Part shown: positions 11,600 through 25,204 of the stretch, piece after piece
Position numbering within the stretch: the stretch's first letter is position 1
How the letters are laid out: every line of letters starts with the position of its first letter
NCBI GenBank assembly: GCA_026182355.1
Contig: JAPFBL010000036.1
Span: 248,001 to 312,000 of the forward strand
Length of the DNA: 64,000 bases
Origin: Hermatobates lingyangjiaoensis
Lineage: Eukaryota > Arthropoda > Insecta > Hemiptera > Hermatobatidae
Direction of reading: 5' to 3'
Notes under the pieces: model-generated
The model's input: only the letters and a program-made list of their open reading frames with translations
What the model was told of the DNA's origin: nothing
Database searches by the model: none
Made by a program: the position numbers and the translations under genes

Positions 11600-11950
11600 G
11601 TTTGTTCCTTATCTGGTTGAAATAAAAATGCCACAGGTGAAAGAAACACCTTGCGGTATTATGACGCAAAGGGTTAAGATCAAAGAAAAGGATTTACAAA
11701 AGGGTTGGTAGGAGAGAGAGCGAATGTGAGAGGGTGGCCAGGAAGCGTGATGGTGGCCTCGCGTAGAGACTTCTGAATAAAACATGAGCGTGAAAAATAC
11801 CCCTCTCAGTGACGTCGATGAATTTGCGAGGTTGTGAACCCTAATTTGGTGCGAGCCGCAGTTTTGTCAGCGTGACTCTGCTTGAGGGGCAGCCATAGCC
11901 TAACAATCACTAACGGCTTCAACCCACTTAAGACTGATGGAGGATGCAAC
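11600..11950. promoter_or_regulatory. GC-richer island, candidate regulatory DNA
   Basis: Base composition rises sharply above the surroundings. Visible words include a GA-rich run (gagagagagcg), a TCF/LEF-type AGATCAAAG, and a CRE-like TGACGTCG. I find no matching repeat in the window and no sustained open frame. This is a guess from composition and motifs only. A decayed exon or an unknown transposon is equally possible. Confidence 0.25.
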
Positions 11951-14221
11951 CAAAAAATATACCCATTGTTTGTCTAACAAGAAAACCAGTCTACCTCATT
12001 TTTCATCATTACTTTTTGAGCTGTATCAATTTATTAAATTTACATTCTAAAAATATATTTCTACTTTACTATCAGAAAAAAAATACAAAAAATAAAAGCA
12101 GCTACGTTTAACTATTTGAGGCACTTTTATGTTTTAAAGCTCTTCTGAACTAATGCACAATATCTTATTAATTTTGTGTGTGCATTCGTGTGTGTGTGTT
12201 TATGGGTGGGAGAGATCATGAATATATGAGTGACACTTGGATTGTTTTTCACTTTTTCTCCCCTCTCTCAGTCTCTAACATTATTCTTTAACTCTTCCCT
12301 TGATATTTCTCATCAGTTAATCATTATTGATCATGTATGTTGTTGAATAATTTGTCCATACTATAGACAGATTAAGATAAAACCAAAACTCAAATTTGAC
12401 ATTATGATTTCTTACACTAATATTAACTGTAGTCCACTCCATTGTTATCATTGATACATAAACATTTATTTTTCTGATTTTTGAATCGCAAATTTTAATT
12501 TGTACGTCTTGTTGTAAAGAATATTCAACACCATCTCTGACGATCGGTACTTCCATGTAGAATTGCTGAGAATATGCAATAATAACCCCCTGCCGATGAC
12601 ATGTGTTGTTGACGGAGCATAGCGAACCCAGATACCGAAGTCCATCATGACATGCAGATTTATTCAGAAACGCATACAGATACTCCTATCTTTACTCTGC
12701 ATTCCTGCGGGGATTTAGATGGGGTCATATCGACATTGAAATCTGATTTAACCTTCTTTTTCCGCTTGATATTTTAGAGTCTTGAATCCTCCGTTGGATT
12801 TGAATGAAGCTATACTATCAGTAGTTGCATAATCCCAACCGACCCAGCAGTTCCAGGTAAGGGTTAGGTAGGCCCCTGCTGTTCAACACAGTGAGCTCCT
12901 CTGAAGACAACCAAAGTAATCTTACTCATAAGAAAACCTGAGGAACCAATACTTCTCAGTATGAAAATGAGAATAGAGATAAAGGGCAAATTTTACTGGC
13001 ATCCTATAAACATTTAAACACATTCGTGTAGGATCCAATCATTTGAAATGAACTTAATTTTATTTCATACGAGTTGCAACCTATGTTTGATCACCTTGGC
13101 TCACATAACACCCTGATCATTTATATAGGGGATACTACCTATCTAAAATGAACTGAAAAAAAAATATAAAAATTAGGAATAATGTTGAAAAAATCAAAAA
13201 AACACCAAATGGTGGTTTTAATGACATTGAGAAATTTGTTGATAACATCATTTAAATTAATGTCTGCACATCAAAGAAAGTAAAAGGTGACCAGGAGCTC
13301 TATGTTAAAGTCATAGAACTGGAATGCTCCAAGTTAATTAGCGTGTCCTGATTTTCGTTTATCAAAGAACTGAATAATGACACTTTCCAAGAAGTATTAT
13401 ATCATAAATAATCAAATATCTAACTACACAAAATGAAAATTTCTTGTAAGAAAGCTGCTATCAGAGGTCTACTTGTAGAGAAGTGAAATAAGCAATTCTA
13501 ACAGCTGACCGACTTCAAAGTTATGCCAATCGAGGAGGCACTACATTATTGCTTTACCTCAGATTTAACATGGAATTTTCTATAGGAATTTATAAAACAA
13601 TATAGAAAAAACATGCGATCGCAGGGAGTAATTGATGTCAGAGGATATCAAGAGGAGTTGTAATCATGAGGGTTGGAGAGGAAATCATTATGGTGCCAAT
13701 TATTGTTTTCACAGATGGTACCGAAAAAAAATTAATCCACCTTTTCATTGGTTCAAAGTTTGAACATTTATTCTAAAGTCAACGAATGATTTAGGTTTGG
13801 AAGTTTATAAATATATAAACATGAAGACTCTCCTTACATTACGTCCCATGTTGCATTAGTAGCTGCTGTTAACACTTAACATCATTCAACAAAAACAATA
13901 ACTTCATGGCAGAAAATAAACCCAGAAGCTCAAAATTGTAAATAAAAATTTGTTCTATGCTGAATCAAAAACATAGTTTTACGCTTGATTTTACCAATAA
14001 CATCATTTGCCAAACTATAGGAACAAATTTCAAATAAACACATATTAACATCTATCGAATTGTAATAAATAAATGTTTTTTATAAGGAAAACTAAACCCC
14101 CTTAACAAAATACAGCTTGCTTCAGGATATAGCGATGAAACTGTACTTTACACGGCCAGTGAACCTGTGTTGATTTTACCACACTGACTTTACTGGATCC
14201 AAGATAACAATCGCCGGCTGA
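11951..14221. other. Unassigned DNA
   Basis: No supported gene or repeat. Two minus-strand open stretches between 12317 and 12648 overlap each other in different frames and show no domain. A short GT run lies near 12176-12200. Confidence 0.4.
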
Positions 14222-15010
14222 CCATACTACTACCTCATCTATTGTTGTTGCGAGAAGAATTAACTTTCACAGCACATGGTAAGTCTCAGATAGAAGATAA
14301 CCGTAGTACTACCTCATCTATTGTTGTTGCGAGAAGAATTAACTTTCACAGCACATGGTAAGTCTCAGATAGAAGATAACCGTAGTACTACCTCATCTAT
14401 TGTTGTTGCGAGAAGAATTAACTTTCACAGCACATGGTAAGTCTCAGATAGAAGATAACCGTAGTACTACCTCATCTATTGTTGTTGCGAGAAGAATTAA
14501 CTTTCACAGCACATGGTAAGTCTCAGATAGAAGATAACCGTAGTACTACCTCATCTATTGTTGTTGCAAGAAGAATTAACTTTCACAGCACATGGTAAGT
14601 CTCAGATAGAAGATAACCGTAGTACTACTTCATCTATTGTTGTTGCAAGAAGAATTAACTTTCACAGCACATGGTAAGTCTCAGATAGAAGATAACCGTA
14701 GTACTACCTCATCTATTGTTGTTGCAAGAAGAATTAACTTTCACAGCACATGGTAAGTCTCAGATAGAAGATAACCGTAGTACTACTTCATCTATTGTTG
14801 TTGCAAGAAGAATTAACTTTCACAGCACATGGTAAGTCTCAGATAGAAGATAACCGTAGTACTACTTCATCTATTGTTGTTGCAAGAAGAATTAACTTTC
14901 ACAGCACATGGTAAGTCTCAGATAGAAGATAACCGTAGTACTACCTCATCTATTGTTGTTACGGGAAGAATCAATTTTCACAGCACATGATATGTCCCAC
15001 ATAGAAGATA
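14222..15010. repeat. 79-bp tandem satellite, ten copies
   Basis: Units begin at 14222, 14301, 14380, 14459, 14538, 14617, 14696, 14775, 14854 and 14933, exactly 79 bp apart. Inner copies are almost identical. The main variants are cctc/cttc near the start and gcgag/gcaag in the middle: units 1-4 carry gcgag, and units 5-9 carry gcaag. The first unit (ccatactacta) and the tenth (acggg, plus several changes) are the most diverged, as expected for array edges. 79 is not a multiple of three, so it encodes no protein repeat. Each inner unit contains 'ctttcacag' followed six bases later by 'ggtaagt'. Confidence 0.97.
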
Positions 15011-16530
15011 GTAGTTTATGGCATCACATTAATACCAAAATGATTAAAAATTTTAACATTAAAGTTCACTTCAGGAATGACGAGAAAAAGAATAACAATA
15101 ATATAGAATGGTGCACATGAGTCCAATGATAATTAATCGTCATATTAATAGTATTTATTACAATAGTTTACATTGTTTTCTTCATATAAGTAGAGCCATG
15201 AAGACTATTCTTAGAGAGATGTGATGGGGACCTTTTTAGTTGTGTAAAACCTACTGGATACTCGAAATTATCGGTTATGGTACGCAAGAATATGCAAAAG
15301 AAATTAATTGTTGAAAGAAAACTGCAGTATGTTCTTTACATTACTGAATAATGATGAGTGAACGATAATATTCTGGTTATAAATAAACCTGAACCAGTGA
15401 TCATTTTTTATTCAAGAACAAAATAGAAGTTTAAAAGACTTGCTCATTCTAGGTTAATACTTGGTGTTCTGTTTGAAGTTGTTAACAAGTTGTGTCAAAT
15501 TATATGTAATTGTATCAAATCTAATAATATTGAGTGAAGCTATTCTAGCAATCATGAAAAAATTCATTAAAGAAATTAAAATCTAAAGTTGATATAGATG
15601 CAAGGAAGAGTGTGTGTTCGAGGATATGTAACCAAATGTTTGTAGATCAAATTAACGTAACACAGTAGAAGAGTAAAAATTGTTACACTATAAAAAGCGT
15701 AAATGCATACATCTGTTTCTGAGAAATGTTGCCTCATCGTAAAGATACTTTCTTGAGAAATGTGATTTTTGAGACATCTTTTTTCCTGCTATTTTATTAG
15801 GTGTAGAATACTGATATTTGTGATTATTATAAAATATACAGTTGCAATATAAAACATAAAACTGTTTCATTCTTCTTATTGACCAAAGACATCACTTTTA
15901 CAAAAAGCTGTCAAATTCTTGACTGATATTTGATTTTAAAAGCTTTTGAACAAGTAAAGGGTGCAGCATTTAACGTATCATAATAAAATTACACCTAAAT
16001 ATATAACCGTGTAAGAATATGAGCTATATTTTAAATTCTATATGATATATTAACATCAGAGTATACCGTTTAGTTTTATTTTTTACATATACATGTCAAA
16101 AGTATGAATTATCTTATACTTCAATTCATATGAAATAGTTAAAAAGAGTGACAAGAACTTCAAACACTTCATTCTGAGTCCTTGATAATATTCTTTATAT
16201 TTAATAAAAGAACAAGTCTAGAGTAAGAAATTTTTAATATAAGAAGGAAATGGTTTTATGGATCCAGTCGTCTTCATTAACTGGTCCCGACTCCTTCATA
16301 CTCTCATATCATTCCACTGCTTATTAAACCTTCTTTGTCACCTTCGTAAAATTGCATTTTAAGCAATTTAATTCATTTCATTTTGGAAAAAATAATATAA
16401 CAACAAAATATATCATTATTTGAGCTCCATAGTATTAAATCTAAAGGTTAAACCAATTATTCGTCGTTTTAATATTTATTAGAGAAAATAAGGTCTAGTT
16501 TACCTGTTGATAGGGTAACAGACTATCATA
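15011..16530. other. Unassigned AT-rich DNA
   Basis: I see no conserved frame, repeat or RNA gene. Confidence 0.45.
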
Positions 16531-17251
16531 CGAGGTGTGTAAATAAAGTAGTGAGACTGATTTTTTTTTAAATTTTCTATTCAAATATAATTGCAATGTG
16601 ATATTGTCACCTTCAAAATAGTTCCCTTCGGAAGCCACACAGCGCTGGAGACGGTCCTTCCAATCATTGTAGCATTGCTGGAACTCGGATTCTGGAATGG
16701 CCTTCAGCTGGTCGGTTACAGCAGTTTGTATGTTTTGTAGTGTCCCGAAATGAGTTCCCTTGAGGTGATTTTTCAATCTCGGGAAGAGGAAAAAGTGATA
16801 AAGACTCAAGTCTGGTGAATAAGGAGGCTGAGGAGCAACAGGAATGTTTTTACTGGCCAAAAACTCGTTTATTGAGATGGCAGTGTGACAGGCGCGTTGT
16901 CGTGATGCAACACCCACTTGTCTTTGATGTTTGGCCGCACACGAAGGACTCTTTTTCGAAGTCTTTCAAGGACCTCACGGTAGAAGTGCTGATTAAGCGT
17001 CGATCTGAACGCACAAGGTTCCGTACTCTGTTGACATTTTCATCGGTGTTTGCACTTGAAGGCCTTCCGCTTCGTGGTTCATCTTCAATCGACTCTCTTC
17101 CTTCTGAAAATTCCTTAAACCACCGAAAAACCTGTGCCCTTGATAAAACACGTTCTCTATAGGCCTCCTGAAGTTTTTCAAATTTCGGTTGCATTATGTC
17201 CAATTCTGAAGCAAAATTTGATTGCACACAGCTGCTCAACTTTGAGGTCAC
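16531..17251 (-). pseudogene. Mariner transposase, deleted and frameshifted
   Basis: Reading leftward, the N-terminal half shows the helix-turn-helix part (FEKLQEAYRERVLSRAQVF, then WFKEFSEGRESIEDEPRSGR and TDENVNRVRNLV). After about residue 90 the frame shifts, and the central domain with the first catalytic aspartate is missing. The chain resumes at the second catalytic region (HHDNAP), shifts frame by one base in NAPCHTA, and continues through ASKNIPVAPQPPYSPDL to the C-terminus. The third catalytic position, normally Asp in a PxDFFLF context, reads SLYHFFLF here: the codon on the minus strand is cac, not gac. The frame runs on through the terminal repeat without its own stop. Inactive on several counts, and at most a substrate for a related transposase. 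Confidence 0.93.
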
Positions 17252-17445
17252 TCATTTTTAAAACGCTCAAGAAAAAACCATTTCACGAAAACCAACGCTA
17301 CGGACAAACAAATGACTGTGGCGAGTTCAGATTCATACTGGAGGCGCATCACACGTGCACCTGACGCTACTCAAGGCCACGCGTCTCCAGCGTTGCCAGA
17401 TCGAAAGCGACGTTGCCAGTCTCACTACTTTATTTATACACGTCG
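16531..17445 (-). mobile_element. Mariner transposon, internally deleted
   Basis: Inverted terminal repeats of 29 bp (16531-16559 and 17417-17445, two mismatches; core aataaagtagtgagactg) are flanked by the TA dinucleotide that mariners duplicate on insertion (16529-16530 and 17446-17447). The element is 915 bp, against about 1.3 kb for intact mariners, and the missing part maps to the middle of the transposase. It sits in unassigned DNA with no host gene nearby. Confidence 0.95.
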
Positions 17446-20400
17446 TATTGTACTCAATATATTAATGTGTTATAATCATAGTATTATACTTTAAATACAT
17501 GTAATATTCAAATTTGTAAAATATAGATAATCAATAAGTAAAACTAGCCCTTCAATCACTCCTGCACGGAAGGTTTTAAAAAAATAGCAAATAGAACAAA
17601 ACACATATTGTACTTGATATTTTAAAGCACAGTTTGGTGAGAAGGGGTGTTTAAATGAGACGATCTAGAGGGACTAATTTTGGTTGGTGTACAACGAATG
17701 GATACTCCGGAAAAAGGAATGGGCGGCTGTCGCAAGGCACGCTCTCTCATCACAAAGCACTGACACAAAAACCATCATACGATATGTTTTTAGTCTGTAT
17801 ATGTCAAACGACACCGTCATTGCGTTGGGATCATTGTAACTATATTGTTTCTAACTCAATGCACCCATGGTATTGCAGAATGACCAGTACTACAGCATCA
17901 TATCATATCAATTCCTCGGTATATATTCGGAGATGTTCTTTTTTTCTAATTTCATTACAGTAAATACTTTATAGATGCTAAAATCTGTAGTAACCATCTT
18001 GAACTCTTATTGATGACAAACACATATTATAGGTACGTAATAACGCAATTAATATAAATGTAGCTGATTAAAGTATAACATTCAAGTGTGCAACCTGATA
18101 GACCTCCCTTTGATTCTGTACTTTCAAGACTCTGATGGGTTACCTAATATCATATCATAAATCAGTCAAACCCAGTCCTTATTAACACTAATCAAGTTGT
18201 TGATTAAAAGAACAGCATTAAACTTGATATATACCAAATTGATTAGCATATACCATTACTGCAGTGCATAACTTCTCTAAGTCAGTTATTTATGCAACAC
18301 CCGAGAAATAACACACTGAATGACTAAACTTGATCTTGAAGAAATTCAAACAGATAACCGTGTATAAATAATCAGAATTATAAAACAAAATGTTCTTATG
18401 AGAAGTACACTAACGCAATTAATATGTTAAAAGTGCATGACACCGATGACAATTTTGCATTTCCATGCGAATTAGAAGGTTACTGTGATAGCTAGCTATA
18501 AGGGTCAATAATGAGATAGCTGGAGCACCCAGGTCTTTCAAAGTTGACACATGTCACAAAATTTTTATAGGAAACTGAATGTATATCAGACTGAACGAAA
18601 GCATAACAATGTAGGTGCTTTAAAATTGCTCAGAAGGTATAACAAATTATTATAGCAATATTTTTTTTTGTTTGACATCACTTTAATAAAACAAGTATGT
18701 TGAATGAAAGAGAAAATTAGCAGACTTGATCAGCTATAATCAAGCAGATGTAGTTTCTAGGATGTAAACATTTACAAATTGTGATGTCGAGTAGTATTGA
18801 TATGACGAATCATAAATAGCTTAAACAGGTTGAGGAGTTATTAAAAAGCTAATACAATAATTTAAGATAAAATTTTAACAATATCAGAGGTAATCAAAGA
18901 AGTATCTGATAATAAATTTGAAAAAAAAATTAGCAAATAACTCACATTACACAGATAATTCTGACTGTACCAGGAAACAGAAAAAAAAAGCAGAAGAGCT
19001 GTTGTAATAAAATGAAGTAATGGAACAATTTCAACGTTTGGACAGGAACTAGTATAACAATTGACGGAAAATGGGTGTTCTCAACTAATGAAGATGACAG
19101 TAAAAGAATCTGACGAGTTGTGAAAGGCATTCAAGCGTAATATTCTGATCTTCTACGAGCAGTTTGAGTACCAATATCAATTACGTCAACTGTTTTGATT
19201 ATTGCTGCTCTGTGCAATTCAACAAGTTTGGCCTGTGAGACAAATGAATAAAAACAGATGACTTTTAAATAGAACATTTAAGACTAACTTATCTATCAAT
19301 TAATATTCAGAAAGCATGGAAGTAAATGAAATAAAACATAAAATATTCCTTATGTCACTATGTTTTTTTTTCTTATTTTAACTTCCAGTAAAGTATGTTT
19401 CACATTGTATTACAAATATTATTTTTCCACAATATACAAAGTAATTATTCTTACAATAATATAATCATTAATTTAAAGAAAGTCCCGTTAAATATTAGTC
19501 CCGTTAAATAAACTTAGATAACATGCACATACAATTTCAAGTTATTAAAATATTTTAAGTACAAATCGGTAGGAAAAGTTGACTATTTATTTATAAAACT
19601 GTTTTTATTTAATTAATAGTACTTTGCAGGTAACACACCTCCAGTTACATACGTTATAAGTTGGATGATCTAAAATTTATTTCAAAATGCTCTATTGCAA
19701 GTCAATTTGAATATTAGGAAAATAATCTTCATAGTAGTACTTTCCTTACAAGTTGGTTTCCATTGAGTTACTTTTTTCCTGAATAGCATTTTGTTTATTT
19801 AGGTTTGTTGTGAGGTATTTTGGGCATATGAAATCAAAGGGGAGCACCTTTAGTTCTATTATCAGATTATTCCTTCCCGATAATTCCTACATCTTCCTTA
19901 ACATTTCAAAATACAAATATTTTTCTCATATTGTTTAAGCTTATAATTTTTTTAATAATTATTTAATGAGATTTGTCAGAATTCTTTGAGTTTTCGAAAT
20001 TTTAATAGCTTTTGAATTGTCACGTTGCGATGAGTATTTATTACATGTGCACTTATACCTGTGCTTATAGGTGAACACACATTTTAAAGAAATTGATGAT
20101 TTATTGAAATCTAACTCCACGATTACCGAACCAACACTGTCACCTAGGTTACTATAGATTTGTCTTATTTTCATTTTTACCATTAGGTTTAGTTTATTAT
20201 GGTTTAGTTGTGTTATGAATTCTATTTGAAGATGTTTTGATCAGGTTAATTTTTTACTTGGGTGAAAAATTTGATCTGCACATTTCATTCCTAGAAGTCA
20301 GAAATGTAAAAAGAAAACTCCTATCATGTAATAGAGTTAACTTAATGTGCAATTCACATACCAATGAAAGCTGAATTTCAAAAGAATATCCATATTTCAT

Positions 20401-21061
20401 ATCAACAATGAATTGAAGGTTTGAAGTATCATGCAACAATATCTTACCTAGATAATATTTGTTTTATAATGGCTTGGTCAAAAATTTAATAAATGCATAT
20501 AACTAATTTCCCGTGCAGCTAAAAGCATTCAAAAAGGCAGCCAAGGGAACTGTTTTTGAGTACATTCACATAATCATCCAAATGAATTAGTATTCTTATT
20601 CTGATGTAGATTGGGTTATCGCTAAGATTAAAAAAAATTGGTGTGACTATATTTCTGTATATGAGTATTAGTATACCATATTTCAAAGAAACAAACTGGT
20701 GCTGGTTTGCAACATGAAACCACAACACACTGCGGCGGATGCTCAACGAAGGAACTACACTATGAAAACTTCTATTAGATTCAGGAAGTATGAAGAGATT
20801 GTACTTTTGATTAAAAACATGAGTGCCATATACATCATAATATTGTTTTAAATTTTAAAGCATTGGATAAAGCAAGAATATAAATATCTCAGAACAGTTA
20901 TTGAAGGGTTCCTATCTTATTGATAATTTGTATTGATTATATTTGTGTTATTAATGACATTGCATTCATGTTAACCAGTATATTAACAAAAGAACTGTCA
21001 AATATTGTTAAACACTATAAGTTATCACAAATGTTAGAAAATAATCAAAATGGTATTTCAA

Positions 21062-21114
<53 letters not shown>

Positions 21115-21587
21115 GCGTACTTAAATGGTATATTGCGAGTAACAATTCTTTTATAAACATCTATAGGAGTTCTTCTCGGAACTATTACAACAAATTTTGA
21201 TAGAGTAACTACATTTAATTATTTGCTAAATATCAGTATACTAATGGTTAAAGTTTTTCTGAGCATATCATAAGACAACATTTCTTTTAAATTTAACTCA
21301 AGATTACCGTAAAGTGTAAATGTTCCCAAAATTATGCATAAATAAAACGGGTGTGCAGTTTACTAATTTCGAAGTGCTTTTAGCGCACGTTAATTATTTA
21401 TATGAATTATATCTTATGCAGTAAAGATCTATCTATTATGTGTCTGAAATAGCAGAGGATGCTAAGAACTTTACTCTCTTTTATTAATTGTAATTCCCAA
21501 AGAGCTTTATATGTGTTACAGATTAGAAAAGAGAATTATTTACTTTTTCACAAAGTTCTATTATATTTCAAACAATGCTTAATATTA
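17446..21587. other. Unassigned DNA
   Basis: A plus-strand open stretch at 17655-17963 (about 100 codons) has no domain I recognise. At 19484-19508 a short direct repeat (agtcccgttaaata, twice) is visible. A (TA)n tract lies at 21064-21112. I see nothing else. Confidence 0.4.
21064..21112. repeat. (TA)n microsatellite
   Basis: About 49 bp of pure TA. Confidence 0.95.
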
Positions 21588-23063
21588 AAAAATCTGGAGT
21601 GGCCTACACTCTACTTTACTATAAGTAACTTAATGTCAAATTTCTTGAGTATATAAAACATAACGTCTCATTTAAGCATAACGTAAACATCTAAATGGGA
21701 TATAATTATTAGCCTGTCATTCCTGAGGTAGTACAGATAGTGATTGAAGGACATATCAATTTATAAGCTTATTTTTGTACATCACAAATAATTTATTATT
21801 TGCAAATAATTTCATTAGTATAACTACAGCAGTAATAACATTTTTGAAAAACCAAAGTGAACATTTCTTGAAACGAAATAGTATCCTACAAGAGAACATG
21901 GCTATTGTTCAAATAGCCAGTAGATTTCTTACATCGTTTACTTGACATCCTTCTACATTGAATATTAATGTAAAATTTTCAAATTTGAAACAGTAAAATA
22001 CTCTTTTTTTCTCTGAAAAACTTCTTAAACAGCGAAGAAAATGTTGTTTTAAGGTGATTTGTTAATTAAAGATGTACGATAATTACAGTTATTAATCTCT
22101 AAACGAAAGATTTATATTTTGAATTATCTTTTACATTTTTGGTTTTTAACAGAATTATTATACTGGGAATTTTATGGCTTCTTAGTATTTAATAAGATCA
22201 TTTTCCTTCCCTTTGTCAAATAACATATATACGAATTTTTTTTTAATGAGTGTTATCATTACCTACACAATATTATTCCTCTTACATCTCTTATAAGTCA
22301 ATAATATATTTTCATTTTTCCATTAGAAACATCAATTTTATCTCAGTGGATTCGCTCAAAAAATTTCTAAGTCAATGTAAACAATGTAAAAAAATACAAA
22401 AAATTCGACAAGTATAGCAGGTGATCTCTTAGTCTAGAATAAACAAACAGTTTTTTATCGTTATTGCTCTTTCCCGTAATTGAAACTTCATGATTTTTTT
22501 TTGTGAATTGCTAATTTTTTGTTCCATTTTTGGTCAAATTTTCATTATTTTTTACCGAGCCGTTTAGCGTCAAAAAATCATTTTCTGAAAACACAAATCG
22601 TACTGTAACGCCCGATTAGCGAATGTAATTTTGAAACAAAATATCTCAACTCATTCTACACATAATGTTCTATTTATAGGCATAGTTTCATTCTTGTCCG
22701 TCAAACAGTATAGCTTGTATCGCTCTCACAAGGTTTGAGATTGAATTATAAGTCAAAATTTGTACATTTTAGTGAAAAAAAAATATTTCCTGTTGTTTTA
22801 AAATTCTGAGTATATTTTTCGTTTGTTCCATTTGTAACCTCAATGATAGTGTCAAAATTTCAAAACTGTAGGGTTATCAGTTTAGGAGAAATAAATGTTT
22901 TAAAAAAAACGGTTTTTGGCAAAAAAAGTGACTTTCCCATCATGCATAATTCTTCCCAAACAATGGGGATCTTCGTCTAAATGGGGCCCATTTTTGTGTA
23001 AAATATCAACTTGATCCATCAAAGATTCTGGACCGTAGCGTGGTAACAAGCAATGCTAACACA

Positions 23064-23094
<31 letters not shown>

Positions 23095-23215
23095 GACATC
23101 ATCGTAAAAACGTCATAAAACGACTTCTGGGACCTCAAAACATGTAATTCCGTCAAAATCTCGAGATCGAATTTTTTCACGATCACTATACTTTACTTAT
23201 AGTAAAGTAAAAATG
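21588..23215 (+). mobile_element. Non-coding TIR element (family T), most complete copy
   Basis: The left end carries tactttactataagtaa (21612-21628), and the right end carries its exact complement at 23193-23209 inside a short palindrome. Between them is about 1.6 kb without coding capacity, including a CA/CCCA-rich patch (23065-23095) near the 3' end. Related pieces occur at 1129-2745, 29405-29520, 32026-32430, 34924-35615 (inverted) and 47331-47390. The words 'aaaaaatctggagtggc' extend upstream of the terminal repeat in both long copies, so the true left border may be near 21588. I infer a non-autonomous DNA transposon mobilised in trans. The superfamily is not identifiable by eye. Confidence 0.75.
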
Positions 23216-23639
23216 ATTGTTCATTAGTTAATAACTCTTTGCCATTTCCAGTATCTGAATTCATTAACAAAAACTACTTATTTCTTTATCTGAAAAGAAG
23301 ACAATTACATAACAAGATAGAAAATCACATTAATATAGAAGTATCCAGTCTTACATTCTATAAGCCATAAAAGCTAATTGAAGAATGGAGACAGTAGTGT
23401 GACGTATCATTAAAACAGGAAAACATAGCAAAGTAAGATATTAATTAAAAATGAAGATCAAAACACTAGCAATACAAGTTTTTATTATTACATTCAAATC
23501 CATGTCTCCTATTCGTAATTTGTCTTTGAGAAAAAAAAAACTGAAATAACCATGGAAACGTGGCAGTCATATATTAGAATAAAGGGCAAGCATAAAAAGA
23601 ACAAATTTATCTAACTTGAAATGAGAGCAATGGGAGATT
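23216..23639. other. Unassigned AT-rich DNA
   Basis: Nothing recognisable. Confidence 0.4.
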
Positions 23640-23830
23640 TGGGCAAGTATAGAGGTCCAGTCGTGGCACTCTGTAATTGAGCCAGTCAAATGAAGCCTCT
23701 CTCCCACTCACGCACACCTTTTTCTCACTAACTCTTGCGCCCTTAGCTTTATTTCTCTGAAGCCGACACCTGCTAGCCTTCAAAGTACAACCAAAAACAT
23801 TACCCAGCCCTGTGCTCAGCTATTTTCAAG
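23640..23830. promoter_or_regulatory. GC-richer island, candidate regulatory DNA
   Basis: A compact block of raised G+C with a CT-rich run (cctctctcccactcacgc), a CACCTG E-box and CTTCAAAG. No coding frame is supported and no copy exists elsewhere in the window. The call rests on composition alone. Confidence 0.25.
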
Positions 23831-25204
23831 CTGCTTTTACAAATTTTAATAATGTTCGTTTTATTCTACATTCCATTGCAACTTGTAAAACACAGGTAAT
23901 TTACAAATAGTGCTATAAAAACAAATAAATTAGTAATTAGTACATAATTTTTGCTATATAATTTTAATCCTCTTTGTGAATTTACTTAAGAAGTAATACA
24001 TTCACCAACTTAAATCAATAATTTAAGACCCTGTGTACATTTTACAAGACTGATACCATATTTCGTAAATAACTGCAGATACAGACATTTCAAAACAGAT
24101 GAAGTAGTAAACATAATAACAATAAATCAAACAAAACTTATATATGTATTAAATTTCTTTTCATTTATTAATTTTTATAAGGGAATAGAACAATTTATAT
24201 TAGTCCAAAAAAGTATTTTAATTTCAGTCCATTTAAATTTATTACTCACTGTTTGCCCTCCCTTCATAAAGTTGAAAAATAAGAACGTTAAATCAATGAA
24301 TACATTTCTTCTTTTTATTTCTTTGAAATACTAGTATTTTCTGTTCACAGCACATCGATGTATCCAAATTATGGTTATATGAAAGTGGCTACCACTATAT
24401 TTATACTATAGTTATTTGTCTTACTCATAACTGTGTCAAATAACAAATGAGCAAATTAATGGCTTTAGAACAAGACTAATGTGGAAGTTATTAATAGTAA
24501 CGGTTAATTATAGTTCAAGCATAATACCTTCAATGAAATAAAGTGCAAACATTATTCCATTGATAACGTATTGTCAATTTTACAGAATAAGTAAGAATAA
24601 TAGTGACGAAAAAAAATTATTATTTTTAAAACCTGGCATGAAAGTCATTATCTACTCTTTCTAATCTCCAAAGATTATATACCTTTGATTATACTGTTTA
24701 TTTCAGTTTTCTTGTTTTGTAGTTTTTTATTAGTAACATATTTTTGTGACTAGTACTCAGCATATTTTTGTGTCCATTTGTTTCTCCATCGATGTGTAAA
24801 AGTTCATTTCAGGTCAATTTTGAGATTGTTGGATGTACAGAGTTTGAGTTCTCTGAGCCATTAAGTTAGGCTTTAAAAAACTCTCTACTTTAAAAAGAGA
24901 TTTATGTACACGCGACTGTTGATGTGACAGTGTGAAATATGGATAGAATTAGAGAATGAGAATACAGGAGAAGTTATGTGAAACAGATGGCGAATGTGTA
25001 AAGATAAAGGATAAGGAAGGAGTGAGAGATTAAAACAACAGTAAAATTATAATCTGTACAAATATAATTGTCCTGCAATAAGAGAAGCACAACTGTAGAG
25101 CAAATGAAAACTGAAAGCAAACAGTAATTTCATAACTGAAATGGAGCTAATGTAAATATATTTGTCGTTTATGAAAATCCAATGTTGTTACCTCAAGCAG
25201 AAAA
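23831..25204. other. Unassigned AT-rich DNA
   Basis: No supported feature. Confidence 0.45.

Noticed and set aside
12317..12648. Two overlapping minus-strand open stretches
   Set aside because: Different frames over the same DNA, no domain, no conserved start. Treated as chance.
14222..15010. CRISPR-like regular repeats
   Set aside because: Units are contiguous 79-bp copies without variable spacers, in a eukaryotic context. It is a satellite.
16815..17494. Plus-strand open stretches across the mariner
   Set aside because: They are antisense shadows of the minus-strand transposase.
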